Shown here piece after piece: positions 25,566-33,530 of a stretch of DNA of 37,989 nucleotides. The stretch is taken from positions 1-37,989 of the forward strand of contig JASLWO010000031.1 of assembly GCA_030740795.1 (NCBI GenBank). The letters are read 5' to 3'. Below the pieces are notes generated by a model, which ran no database searches, had not been told where the DNA came from, and saw only the letters and a list, made by a program, of their open reading frames with translations. Each line of letters begins with the position of its first letter. The stretch's first letter is position 1. Made by a program: the position numbers and the translations under genes. The DNA is from Acidimicrobiales bacterium. GTDB lineage: Bacteria > Actinomycetota > Acidimicrobiia > Acidimicrobiales > UBA8592.

Positions 25566-26348
25566 ATGCCGGAGGGAATCGAAGTAGAGTATTACCGGAT
25601 AAGTTCCATATGTGCTCTGCAAAGAAAGATAAGGCGGATCACCGCTAAAGACCTCTATTTCCTTAAAGGCGAGACTCAATCGGAACAATTAATTGCGGTA
25701 CTCAAAGAAAAAAAATTTGTTGAATCAAGAAGGATCGGGAAACTACTTTTGCTTGATACTGAACATGGGGAGACAGTAGGTATACGTTTTGGAATGACAG
25801 GGCGCCTACTTGTGGACGGCAAATCGTCAATTGATAATTTAGAGTACTCCAGCGCCAGAAATAATCCCGAATGGGACCGTTTCTCACTGGAATTCACAGA
25901 CGGAGGAACGCTTTCAATCCGAGATCCTCGACGCCTAGGTGGAGTGGAATTGAACCCAGACACCAGTTTGTTGGGTCCCGACTTATATGAGATTAATGGT
26001 ATGCAACTAGGGACCCTTCTAAAGGAATCTTATCGTCCGATTAAAGCGAGATTAATGGATCAACACCAAATTGCAGGATTAGGTAACCTGCTTACCGATG
26101 AGATTCTATGGCGGTCTTCGCTAGACCCTAGAAGATCTTCAAATTCTCTCACTCAAATAGAAAAACGCCGCCTTTTATACCACTTGAAAAGAACAGTTCT
26201 TCAATTGACCGAACGTGGAGGATCTCACACAGGTAATCTCCAAGACCACCGTTTGCGTGGCGGACGATGCCCAAAGGATGGTGCAATACTTGAAAGACAC
26301 AAAGTGGGGGGAAGAACGACCTATTCTTGCCCTGAACACCAGAGTTAG
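25566..26348 (+). CDS. Formamidopyrimidine/endonuclease VIII-type DNA glycosylase (Fpg/Nei family)
   Basis: These enzymes excise oxidised bases and nick abasic sites. The N-terminal proline after Met (MPEGIEVE) is the catalytic nucleophile of the family, with a glutamate following. K59 in RRIGKLLLL sits in the usual DNA-binding turn. GLGNLLTDEILWRSSLDPRR matches the helix-two-turn-helix block. The C-terminal zinc finger is unusual: its first pair reads CPKD and its last CPEH, so the ligands would be C235, D238, C255 and H258 instead of four cysteines. Fpg versus Nei specificity cannot be settled. GGAGG precedes the ATG. Confidence 0.85.
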   Translation: MPEGIEVEYYRISSICALQRKIRRITAKDLYFLKGETQSEQLIAVLKEKKFVESRRIGKLLLLDTEHGETVGIRFGMTGRLLVDGKSSIDNLEYSSARNNPEWDRFSLEFTDGGTLSIRDPRRLGGVELNPDTSLLGPDLYEINGMQLGTLLKESYRPIKARLMDQHQIAGLGNLLTDEILWRSSLDPRRSSNSLTQIEKRRLLYHLKRTVLQLTERGGSHTGNLQDHRLRGGRCPKDGAILERHKVGGRTTYSCPEHQS

Positions 26349-26353
26349 AGACT

Positions 26354-26749
26354 ATGGCGAAAATCATCCCAAACGTAATTATTACGATATTCCTAAGCGT
26401 CGGAATAGTTATTGCCAATGCATTGTCAGCCTTTGCTCAGATAATCGAATCTGACATTGATTCCGAACCGGGTACTAACGAAACCATCCAACGAATTACC
26501 TCTACTTTTGAAGTGAAAAGAGCTGTAATCGGACTTCTAGTTATTGCCGCAATAGCCGGAGTGACATTCTTTTTCTATTGGTATAAGACCGGTCAATGGG
26601 CACGAGAGCGGCACGCTCAACAGCACGGAGTGAATAAGAGAATGAAAAAACGCTACTCCAAACCAAAAACGGACGCCTATTTCAAAATAGCTTCTCAGAA
26701 AAAGAATAAATCTAGTAAACCATTTAGACGTAACCGGACAATTAACTAA
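26354..26749 (+). CDS. Small membrane protein of unknown function
   Basis: I do not recognise a family. The 131-residue protein has a hydrophobic N-terminal segment (about 7-29, possibly a signal peptide ending LSAFA), a polar stretch rich in acidic and Thr residues (30-52), a second helix (about 57-75, AVIGLLVIAAIAGVTFFFY), and a highly basic tail with many Lys and Arg residues. The tail should face the cytoplasm. It follows the glycosylase by five bases and is probably co-transcribed. Confidence 0.65.
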   Translation: MAKIIPNVIITIFLSVGIVIANALSAFAQIIESDIDSEPGTNETIQRITSTFEVKRAVIGLLVIAAIAGVTFFFYWYKTGQWARERHAQQHGVNKRMKKRYSKPKTDAYFKIASQKKNKSSKPFRRNRTIN

Positions 26750-26799
26750 GTGCTTAAGATCATTAAGAAATCCCAAATTATTGCTCTAAGCTAATCAAT

Positions 26800-27024
26800 A
26801 TGGAAAATGAATTGGATATAGAAGCAATGGTTCAACGCTTTCAAGATAGAGCGGCGGCTGTTAAGAAACGTGATCTTCCACCAGTTGGTGGGGATGAACG
26901 GCAACGATTTATAGACCAAGCAAAGATCGACTATCAGGATTACGCAATCATTGGTGACGCAGATGCCAGTTTTGAAGATGGAGTTCTTACCTTGCGAGTA
27001 GATCTTAGACCTTCATCTTTGTAA
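26800..27024 (+). CDS. Small hypothetical protein
   Basis: A 74-residue soluble protein, acidic at its N-terminus (MENELDIEAMVQRFQDRAAA), with a central KRDLPPVGG-DERQRFIDQAK-DYQDYAIIGDA block and a final ASFEDGVLTLRVDLRPSS strand-like part. I do not recognise it. The mixture of helix and two strands suggests a compact fold. It ends 60 bases before tRNA-Gly. No strong ribosome site is visible. Confidence 0.6.
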   Translation: MENELDIEAMVQRFQDRAAAVKKRDLPPVGGDERQRFIDQAKIDYQDYAIIGDADASFEDGVLTLRVDLRPSSL

Positions 27025-27084
27025 TGAGGTCATCCTCTCAGTGAACGTCTTATTTTAGTTCAGGTTTAGTATGCTTGGTCACCT

Positions 27085-27157
27085 GCGGATGTAGCTCAGT
27101 TGGTAGAGCGCAACCTTGCCAAGGTTGAGGTCGCCGGTTCGAGGCCGGTCATCCGCT
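27085..27157 (+). tRNA. tRNA-Gly (GCC)
   Basis: The acceptor arm GCGGATG pairs with CATCCGC; the D arm is AGCTCAGTTGGTAGAGC. The anticodon stem CAACC/GGTTG has the anticodon GCC in the loop TTGCCAA. The T arm is GCCGGTTCGAGGCCGGT. The discriminator is T, and CCA is not encoded. Confidence 0.95.
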
Positions 27158-27209
27158 CAGATATTTTCTACTGTAGTTGTTCTACGAGTTGGGTAGTAAG
27201 GTGAGATAC

Positions 27210-27227
27210 TTGCGACTAGTGTCGCAA
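27210..27227 (+). repeat. Perfect 7-bp inverted repeat between tRNA-Gly and tRNA-Cys
   Basis: TTGCGAC (27210-27216), TAGT, GTCGCAA (27221-27227) form a tight hairpin three bases before tRNA-Cys. There is no T-run. It may be a processing element or a protein-binding palindrome. Confidence 0.5.
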
Positions 27228-27230
27228 CAT

Positions 27231-27305
27231 GCGTCGGTGCCCGAGCGGCCTAAGGGAGCGGCCTGCAAAGCCGTACAATCGCGGGTTCAAATCCCGCCCG
27301 GCGCT
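27231..27305 (+). tRNA. tRNA-Cys (GCA)
   Basis: The acceptor stem GCGTCGG pairs with CCGGCGC (one G-U). The D arm is CCCGAGCGGCCTAAGGG. The anticodon stem GCGGC/GCCGT encloses CTGCAAA with anticodon GCA. The T arm GCGGGTTCAAATCCCGC is perfect. CCA is not encoded. Confidence 0.94.
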
Positions 27306-27356
27306 CAATCAAATCCATGAACACACTCTGACTAAATGACGAACTAACCTAAAGGC

Positions 27357-28100
27357 ATGAGTGATATTTCTCACGGGCCAGACTGGTGGCAAGATGAGGA
27401 AGGTAATTGGCACCCTCCTCACATCAAAGAAGGGAATCAAAATGCCGCGAAAAAGCAAGATTTCTCAACTGATTCCGACGTATCAGGAGAAATAAATGAA
27501 GGGAATATCGCCAGCCACTTTAAGGAAAGGTACGGACTAGAAAGGCAATATCTAACTACAACTACTAGTGGAGCAGGTCAGAAAGGCAAACCAAAACCCT
27601 GGGTGCCTTCGAAAGGCAACACCCGGTCACGATTTATGCATCCCACCACGCCTTCTGATTTATTTAGTGGTTTTCTAGGTGCTTTGGGGGCTGCTCTACT
27701 AATAATAGGTTCTTTTATGGATTGGGCTACGGCCGGTGGAAGTTTATTGACAGGAGGAATAGACGCCATCAAAGACTCAAATGGAACAGGTACTTTGGTC
27801 ACTGGTTTTCTTTGCGGAATCAGTTCAGTATTTTTGCTTAAAGGGCAACGCAAACGATGGGTTGGCCTCTCTTTAGCTCTAACCGCAATTGTTGCATTGT
27901 TCTTAACTATTTTCAGCATGGCAGATATCATCAATACGTCCGATGGAATCCCACAGAATCTTATTGCTAGATTCCCTACCATTGACTCAACATATGCGAA
28001 TAAGGCGAAACTAGAATTTTCGGCTGGTTTGTGGTTAGTACTTGGAGGTTCAAGTCTTTCTTTACTTGCCGGAGTTTCTGGATTTAAGAGAAACGCGTAA
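27357..28100 (+). CDS. Four-helix membrane protein with an N-terminal GPxWW motif
   Basis: The 247 residues begin with GPDWWQDEEGNWHPP, a short tryptophan-rich motif I associate with many Acidimicrobiia membrane proteins (similar to the DUF2510-type WW-like motif). A disordered, charged linker follows to about residue 95. Four hydrophobic segments follow: SDLFSGFLGALGAALLIIG, TGTLVTGFLCGISSVFLL, VGLSLALTAIVALFLTIF and FSAGLWLVLGGSSLSLLAG. It is between two tRNA genes. Function unknown. The start codon follows AAAGG by one base only, so the mRNA may be nearly leaderless. Confidence 0.7.
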   Translation: MSDISHGPDWWQDEEGNWHPPHIKEGNQNAAKKQDFSTDSDVSGEINEGNIASHFKERYGLERQYLTTTTSGAGQKGKPKPWVPSKGNTRSRFMHPTTPSDLFSGFLGALGAALLIIGSFMDWATAGGSLLTGGIDAIKDSNGTGTLVTGFLCGISSVFLLKGQRKRWVGLSLALTAIVALFLTIFSMADIINTSDGIPQNLIARFPTIDSTYANKAKLEFSAGLWLVLGGSSLSLLAGVSGFKRNA

Positions 28101-28153
28101 ATAGTTAATTAGAGGAGCGACTTGCTCAATTGACTGCTACCATCTGCGATCTA

Positions 28154-28230
28154 GGGCCGTTAGCTCAGTTGGCTAGAGCACCTGCATGACATGCAGGGGG
28201 TCGTGGGTTCAAGTCCCTCACGGCCCACCA
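28154..28230 (+). tRNA. tRNA-Val (GAC), CCA encoded
   Basis: The acceptor GGGCCGT pairs with ACGGCCC. The anticodon stem CCTGC/GCAGG has loop ATGACAT (anticodon GAC), and the T arm is GTGGGTTCAAGTCCCTC. Discriminator A and CCA are encoded, unlike the two upstream tRNAs. A small open frame begins two bases after the CCA. Confidence 0.95.
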
Positions 28231-28231
28231 T

Positions 28232-28315
28232 ATGCAAAAGAATACGGTACGCCTAATAGCAGGAGTCACAGCCTTCATGATGGTTGCCGCTCTGGTCATA
28301 CCATTATTTTTATAA
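28232..28315 (+). CDS. Putative 27-residue membrane micropeptide immediately after tRNA-Val
   Basis: The frame from ATG 28232 to TAA 28315 encodes 27 residues starting MQKNTVRLIAGVTAF and ending PLFL. Apart from the first seven, nearly all are hydrophobic, forming one membrane helix with a basic cytoplasmic start. This shape resembles Prli42-like and other tiny actinobacterial membrane proteins, but no homology can be claimed. The ATG is two bases after the tRNA CCA, so tRNA 3' processing would leave a nearly leaderless message. The remaining 144 bases before 28460 show no further gene. Confidence 0.45.
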   Translation: MQKNTVRLIAGVTAFMMVAALVIPLFL

Positions 28316-28459
28316 AACAAAAATTTTAGAGCTGCCCTAATCTAATTATCATCGCGTTTTCTAGATATTGGCAAGAGTTAGTGACAGGTAATGGAGAAAT
28401 AGTTAGAGACCTGAATAGATGATGCCATTCTTGTAGAATCATGAATAGGGGGTGGTTAG

Positions 28460-29344
28460 ATGGTGAGCGAAGAGGATAGGAAGACATTTCACCGAGATGG
28501 AGGAGTTCTTTTAAAAAATGTTTTGGAAGAGAAATGGATTAAAATTCTCGCAGCTGGTTTAGATGAATGCTTCAACGAACCCGATGGCATGTCGAGTGAA
28601 CTAGTAATGAATGATATGCAAATTCGTGTAGACCAATATCCAGCTGCTCGATCTAAGGGCCTAAGAGATTTCATTTATAATTCCATTGTTGGAGATTTGG
28701 TTGCCGAAATGATTAATACTCCGGTCCGGTTCTATATGGACCAAATGTTTGTAAAGCCAGCAGGAGAATTAATGGCAACAGCTTGGCATCAGGATACGTG
28801 TTACTACAACGTTGAGGGAAATGACCTGATAAGAGCTTGGGTTTCTCCCGATTCTGTTCCTAGAGAAGCAAGTCTTGAGATAGTTCGTGGCTCGCACAAA
28901 TGGAATGTCACATATCGTCCGCTTGTAGGACGGGACCCGAGTATTTCAGAAGAAACGTACAAAAATAATTTGAAGAAAGCCCGCGAGAACGGGTTCTATG
29001 AACGTGCTGGTGATAGTTTCGCATACAATGATGCTTTGCTAGATACCGCACTTCCTGAAGTTCCAGATATTGGGAACAATAGAGAATCGTTTGACATTAT
29101 TGGGTGGGATTATGAGCCCGGCGATCTAATTCTTTTCCATGGTAATATTATACACGCCGCGTGTAATGAAACCACGCTTACCTATCCTCGTAGAGCGCAT
29201 GCGATCATGTTCGCTGGGCCAAATGTGCGTTACAAGAAGCGATTAGGGCAAGTAATACCTGACCCTAAAGCGCTCGATCCGTATAAGCCGGAAACAGGCC
29301 AATTCTTATCCGAGTTTGAGGACGTCTTTCCTATCGTGGGTTAA
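28460..29344 (+). CDS. Phytanoyl-CoA dioxygenase (PhyH) family protein
   Basis: A 294-residue 2-oxoglutarate/Fe(II)-dependent oxygenase-like protein. The iron ligands appear as H110 and D112 (ATAWHQDTCYY) and H232 (FHGNIIHAACNE). Conserved neighbours include FYMDQMFVKPAG and LEIVRGSHKWN. The PhyH family hydroxylates varied lipids and natural-product substrates; the substrate is not visible. A short G-rich stretch (GGGGG, 28447-28451) precedes the ATG. Confidence 0.85.
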   Translation: MVSEEDRKTFHRDGGVLLKNVLEEKWIKILAAGLDECFNEPDGMSSELVMNDMQIRVDQYPAARSKGLRDFIYNSIVGDLVAEMINTPVRFYMDQMFVKPAGELMATAWHQDTCYYNVEGNDLIRAWVSPDSVPREASLEIVRGSHKWNVTYRPLVGRDPSISEETYKNNLKKARENGFYERAGDSFAYNDALLDTALPEVPDIGNNRESFDIIGWDYEPGDLILFHGNIIHAACNETTLTYPRRAHAIMFAGPNVRYKKRLGQVIPDPKALDPYKPETGQFLSEFEDVFPIVG

Positions 29345-29442
29345 GAGTGTTTCTGAACTTAACCCTGAAAAGAAAGAACTTCCGAAAGTTTAAACCATGA
29401 TTGTAGGAGAACCCTAATACTTATTCCATGCTTAGACCAGTG

Positions 29443-32259
29443 TCACGAGTTGTGGTAGTAGATGGCTCCGGCGTTTGTTAGCCCGGAGATGGTTGTTCCA
29501 GGAGCGCCGATGATGAGGTCGTTGCCGATGACTGCTATGGCGGATCCGAACAGTCCGTTTGTTTGACTGCTGCCGGTGAAAGCGCTTTGGCTCGCGTACA
29601 GCATTTCAGCCCCGTCCGTGGTGCTCCCAGAGGCGCTTCCATAGAGGATCTGGACCGCTCCGGCGTTGCTGTATGATGAGACTGTCTCTCCGGGAACGCC
29701 GATGATGACGTCATCGTATCCGTCTTCGTTGAGGTCGCCGGTTGTGACAACCGCTCCGAACTCGTCGCCGACGCCTACATTGCCTGGCACGCCGTTACTG
29801 CGCTGGCCCCAATAGTTATCGTTTTCTGAAGTGGTTCCATTTGCTGTGCCGTAGAGGATCATGATGGCTCCCACGTGTCCGCACACGACGATGTGGGGCC
29901 AGCAGCGGTGATCTCCGGGAACGCCGAGAATGACCTCGTCAAATCCGTCACCATCGATATCGCCAGTAGCGACTGACTCTCCAAAGCGGTCGCCTACAGA
30001 AGGGTGTGCCGTAATTCCGTTGCTTCGTTGACCGAAATACTGGTCGTTGTCGCTTCTGATGCCTGTTGCTGATCCATACAGAAGCTGTATTGCTCCAATA
30101 TCGCTTCCGCATATGCCGATATGGGACCAGCATCGGTATTCGCCGGGCACGCCAACGACAACGTCATCAAAGCCATCACCATCAAGGTCTCCTGTAGCTA
30201 CAGACGCCCCGAATTCTTCACCAACATTTGGTATGCCGCTAATACCGGTAGTTCGTTGCGTAATGTATTCGTTACCTGCTGATGTGATGCCTGTTGCTGA
30301 ACCGTACAAAATATTGATAGCGCCGACATCGCCGCACACGTTAATACCGGTCCAGCATCGGTATTCGCCAGGCACGCCAATAACAACGTCATCGAAGCCA
30401 TCCCCATCAAGGTCTCCTGTAGCTACAGACTCACCGAACCGGTCACCACTAGCAGCTTCACCAGCAATACCGGACGTATTCTGGTGAAAAATCTCATAAT
30501 CACCTAAACCAGACACTGACCCATAAGCAACAGTCACCATCCCAGCATTATTAGCGCCACCAATCTCATCACCAGGAGATCCAACGATCAAATCATCAAA
30601 TCCATCACCATTAAAATCGCCAGCAGCCATCGATGTACCCAAACCATCACCAGGCTCAGGAACACCAGGCCAACCATCCTCACCCTGATAGACAACATCG
30701 TTTACTCCAATGCCTCCATTCCCTCCATAAATAGTGTGGATTAAGCCGGCACCGTAGATTGATCCGATATTTTCCCCTGCAACACCAACACTAAAATCAT
30801 TAGAATGATCTCCATTGAAATCAGCTGAAACTACCGATGTACCAAATGCATCGCCCGCCTCAGATCCGCTCCAACCTGATGGAAGGAGATCGTCATAATC
30901 TTGATGGAGTCTATTGCCCAGTAATGAAAAGTTAGGAACGAAAAAGAAAGTAGAAAGAATTTGTTCACTCATATCTCGACCTTCAGAAGATAGGCCGCTG
31001 TTTACGAGCGACATAAACGAATCTCCCTTAGTTGTTTTATTACCGCTAGTTCCATAAATTGTTATATCTGCATGATCCGTTCTTCCATATGGATCTAGTG
31101 AACCTGCAATAGATAATCCAGTGACGTCACCGATCGGTCCTAGCGAAGAAGCTACCCATCTACCAAGTTCTTCTCTCGTGTAGGACCTTTCCCATCTAGT
31201 ATAAGGGTTACCAATATTGTCGTAACTATCGGGCTGGGCAGTTAAGTAGGAGATATCAGCGCAGGGGTAATTGGAGGAAGTGCAAAAAACGTAGGAACCC
31301 GCTGCTGTATTTCCTCCATTAGAAGAGCTGTAGTAGGCAGTTATTGGTGATTGGCCAATCAGTAGAACAGTTTGAGAAGTTGCATTAACTGCTGCTTGCC
31401 AGTTGGCAGAGTAGGCTCCTGTTTCATTTGAATACCCAGTGTAATGCTGGTCATTTACAGTTGAATAGAGATCCCAGGGCAAACCCCAAGAATTGTTTGC
31501 TCTTCTGCTGAGAATTCTTTGGTAAGCATATGTTCTACCTGCAATAGCCTGTGATTGTAAAGCGGCGTCCGGCCAGCTAGCAGGAACTTCCGCTAATCCG
31601 TATAAGTATTGATCCATGGGTAGATCTTCGAGCAAAACGTAAATTCCGCCACCTTCGAATGTTCTTTCTCGAACCGCTAATGTTCCCCATTGGTAGCTAT
31701 TGCCAGATGTTCCAATATCCGTGAATTGAGAGATTACGTTAGTTTCTATAGGCTCGTTTTCAACCAATTCAATATAAATCGGCTCTTGTAGGCAATGGTG
31801 AATAACATTTTCACCTGTTTCATCAAGACAAAGGTTGTTACCTAGGTCATCTACGAGAGTGAATTCCCCCTGACTAAATCCGAGAGTTAATGTTGCCGCG
31901 TTTGCGAGGGACGCGAAAATCTCGTCATTCCCATTTCGGAAGTCGACAGGACCTGAAGTTGTGAAAGTAGCCCCAATCCCACTGAATAGATGCAAGCGAA
32001 CGTCATCTGGTACAACATCTTGAACTAGAGAAGCTGTCGGGTAGTAAAAGTTGAGTATCTCTGTTGCGCTTAGCCCACCTCCCCCTTGTTCTACAGGTAA
32101 GGCTCTTCCATAAGCTCCGTATTGGCTCATGCCAACACCATGCCCCCACCCTCCACCCTCTATAGTGATGTCATCTTGATCATCAGCAATTACAGGGGTT
32201 GCAGATAGTAATAAGCTAAAAACTATTGATACAGCGGAAAGAATCGGGGTTAGTTTCAT
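29443..32259 (-). CDS. Secreted SpoIID/LytB-domain protein fused to a seven-bladed FG-GAP propeller
   Basis: The 938-residue protein has a signal peptide (about 1-25), GGGWGHGVGMSQYGAYGRA (35-53), and a SpoIID region (about 195-425) with EDLPMDQYLYGLAEVPASWP, E224 as the likely catalytic acid, AIAGRTYAYQ and YYSSSNGGNT. SpoIID enzymes are lytic transglycosylases for denuded glycan strands. From about 465 to 938, seven repeats carry integrin-like calcium loops such as DLDGDGFDD and DFNGDGFDD, each followed by a GxPGE-type turn; the last is degenerate. This is a complete beta-propeller. Three repeats contain a pair of cysteines. It diverges from the polysaccharide cluster, suggesting a cell-envelope role. 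Confidence 0.9.
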   Translation of the reverse strand: MKLTPILSAVSIVFSLLLSATPVIADDQDDITIEGGGWGHGVGMSQYGAYGRALPVEQGGGGLSATEILNFYYPTASLVQDVVPDDVRLHLFSGIGATFTTSGPVDFRNGNDEIFASLANAATLTLGFSQGEFTLVDDLGNNLCLDETGENVIHHCLQEPIYIELVENEPIETNVISQFTDIGTSGNSYQWGTLAVRERTFEGGGIYVLLEDLPMDQYLYGLAEVPASWPDAALQSQAIAGRTYAYQRILSRRANNSWGLPWDLYSTVNDQHYTGYSNETGAYSANWQAAVNATSQTVLLIGQSPITAYYSSSNGGNTAAGSYVFCTSSNYPCADISYLTAQPDSYDNIGNPYTRWERSYTREELGRWVASSLGPIGDVTGLSIAGSLDPYGRTDHADITIYGTSGNKTTKGDSFMSLVNSGLSSEGRDMSEQILSTFFFVPNFSLLGNRLHQDYDDLLPSGWSGSEAGDAFGTSVVSADFNGDHSNDFSVGVAGENIGSIYGAGLIHTIYGGNGGIGVNDVVYQGEDGWPGVPEPGDGLGTSMAAGDFNGDGFDDLIVGSPGDEIGGANNAGMVTVAYGSVSGLGDYEIFHQNTSGIAGEAASGDRFGESVATGDLDGDGFDDVVIGVPGEYRCWTGINVCGDVGAINILYGSATGITSAGNEYITQRTTGISGIPNVGEEFGASVATGDLDGDGFDDVVVGVPGEYRCWSHIGICGSDIGAIQLLYGSATGIRSDNDQYFGQRSNGITAHPSVGDRFGESVATGDIDGDGFDEVILGVPGDHRCWPHIVVCGHVGAIMILYGTANGTTSENDNYWGQRSNGVPGNVGVGDEFGAVVTTGDLNEDGYDDVIIGVPGETVSSYSNAGAVQILYGSASGSTTDGAEMLYASQSAFTGSSQTNGLFGSAIAVIGNDLIIGAPGTTISGLTNAGAIYYHNS
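29953..30430 (-). repeat. Near-identical tandem repeats inside the propeller gene
   Basis: A 25-base stretch at 30181-30205 is repeated exactly at 30406-30430, offset 225 bases; a diverged third copy begins at 29953, offset 228. Each corresponds to one FG-GAP blade of 75-76 residues with the loop GDLDGDGFDD. The two closest blades remain recent-looking duplicates. Confidence 0.8.
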
Positions 32260-32402
32260 AGAAATTTGAAAAGTCTAGCTGGCTTATGGCTGGTGTATTT
32301 TTCTCTCCGCCTAGCTTAATATGTTGGACTGCGCAATATGGGTCATGGATTCAGATAAAATTTAGCCGAGTTTATAAATCTAATGAGTTGTAGTTTCATG
32401 CA

Positions 32403-33464
32403 ATGACTTTACAAAATTCTTACACTAGCGAATCTAGAAGCGGACCTGTAGATGTGCTTATTCTCACTACAGGCCATCATGCTGAGGATGGGCGATTGGT
32501 CCGTCATAGAAATGCGCTTATGCGCAAGGGACTTGTTGTTGAGGTAAAGGCAATAGAATTTAACTCAAGATTTTTGAGGTATGTGACTGGGCCGATAAAG
32601 GCGAGGAAAGAAATTGTCGAAACTTCACCTAAATGCGTGATTATCCCTGATCCTGAATTGCATCTTTTCCTCGCACCATTGTTAATGGGAAAATTTCCGT
32701 TAATCGTTGATGTGCATGAGGATTATAAATTAGTAGCTTTAGATCGAGATTGGATCAAAGGCCCTCTTAAATATTTAGTCAGTTTGGTCCTAAGGGTTTT
32801 GCCTCTTCTGCGCAGAGTATGTGCAGATGTTATCATCGTCGCTGATAAATCGTTGAGTGAGAAAAAGAGTATTCTCGTGGCGAATATCCCACATCCATTA
32901 GATATAGAAATGGATCCTAGCCCAGAGCCTTTACGAGTAGTTTATGTTGGCGATATCCGAATGAGCCGAGGAATCCAAGACATGCTGTCTGTAGCAAAGA
33001 GTATTCCTGATCTCAGGCTGGACCTTGTTGGGCCATGTGTAGCTTCGGAAAAACTATTGAAGAAGATTGAAGACTTTGACCTTAGCGAAAGAGTTATTTG
33101 GCATGGTCGAAAGTCTTATAAGGAATCCTGGAGAATTGCTTCAAGATGTGCGGTTGGGCTGAGCTTATTGGAGGAAACTAAAGCATTCAAGCATGTAATT
33201 CCTACAAAAATCTGGGAATATTGGGCTTTAGGCATACCTGTTTTAGCTTCAAGCCTGCCCGGGCAAGCAAACTTAATTCATGAAGCTGGCGGTGGTTTTG
33301 TCCTGAATGAAGAATTTTCTTATAGCGATTTTGAGTCTTTGATTCACAATAGATCTGAACTTAGTTCTGCAGGACGGCGCGGGAGAGACTTTTTCTTAAA
33401 GCGAAGTAAAGAAAATGCTAATGAATTATTTAAAGCGTATTGTCTTGCCACGCAAAATAGTTGA
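32403..33464 (+). CDS. Glycosyltransferase, GT-B fold (GT4-like)
   Basis: The 353 residues show the two-domain GT-B layout. The N-half has VDVLILTTGHHAEDGRLVRH and IVDVHEDYKL; the C-half has RVVYVGDIRMSRGIQDML and the donor-binding HVIPTKIWEYWALGIPVLASSLPGQ region, with a late E-A-G-G-G. It would add a sugar from an activated donor to a growing surface glycan. It opens the cluster; the intergenic region 32260-32402 must hold the promoter for it and for the divergent SpoIID gene. Sugar and acceptor unknown. Confidence 0.82.
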   Translation: MTLQNSYTSESRSGPVDVLILTTGHHAEDGRLVRHRNALMRKGLVVEVKAIEFNSRFLRYVTGPIKARKEIVETSPKCVIIPDPELHLFLAPLLMGKFPLIVDVHEDYKLVALDRDWIKGPLKYLVSLVLRVLPLLRRVCADVIIVADKSLSEKKSILVANIPHPLDIEMDPSPEPLRVVYVGDIRMSRGIQDMLSVAKSIPDLRLDLVGPCVASEKLLKKIEDFDLSERVIWHGRKSYKESWRIASRCAVGLSLLEETKAFKHVIPTKIWEYWALGIPVLASSLPGQANLIHEAGGGFVLNEEFSYSDFESLIHNRSELSSAGRRGRDFFLKRSKENANELFKAYCLATQNS

Positions 33465-33530
33465 TTAGTCAACGGTAGAAATTGTGGTCTTGGTCATCTT
33501 TTGGGATACTTTGAATTAGAATCTTGACTT

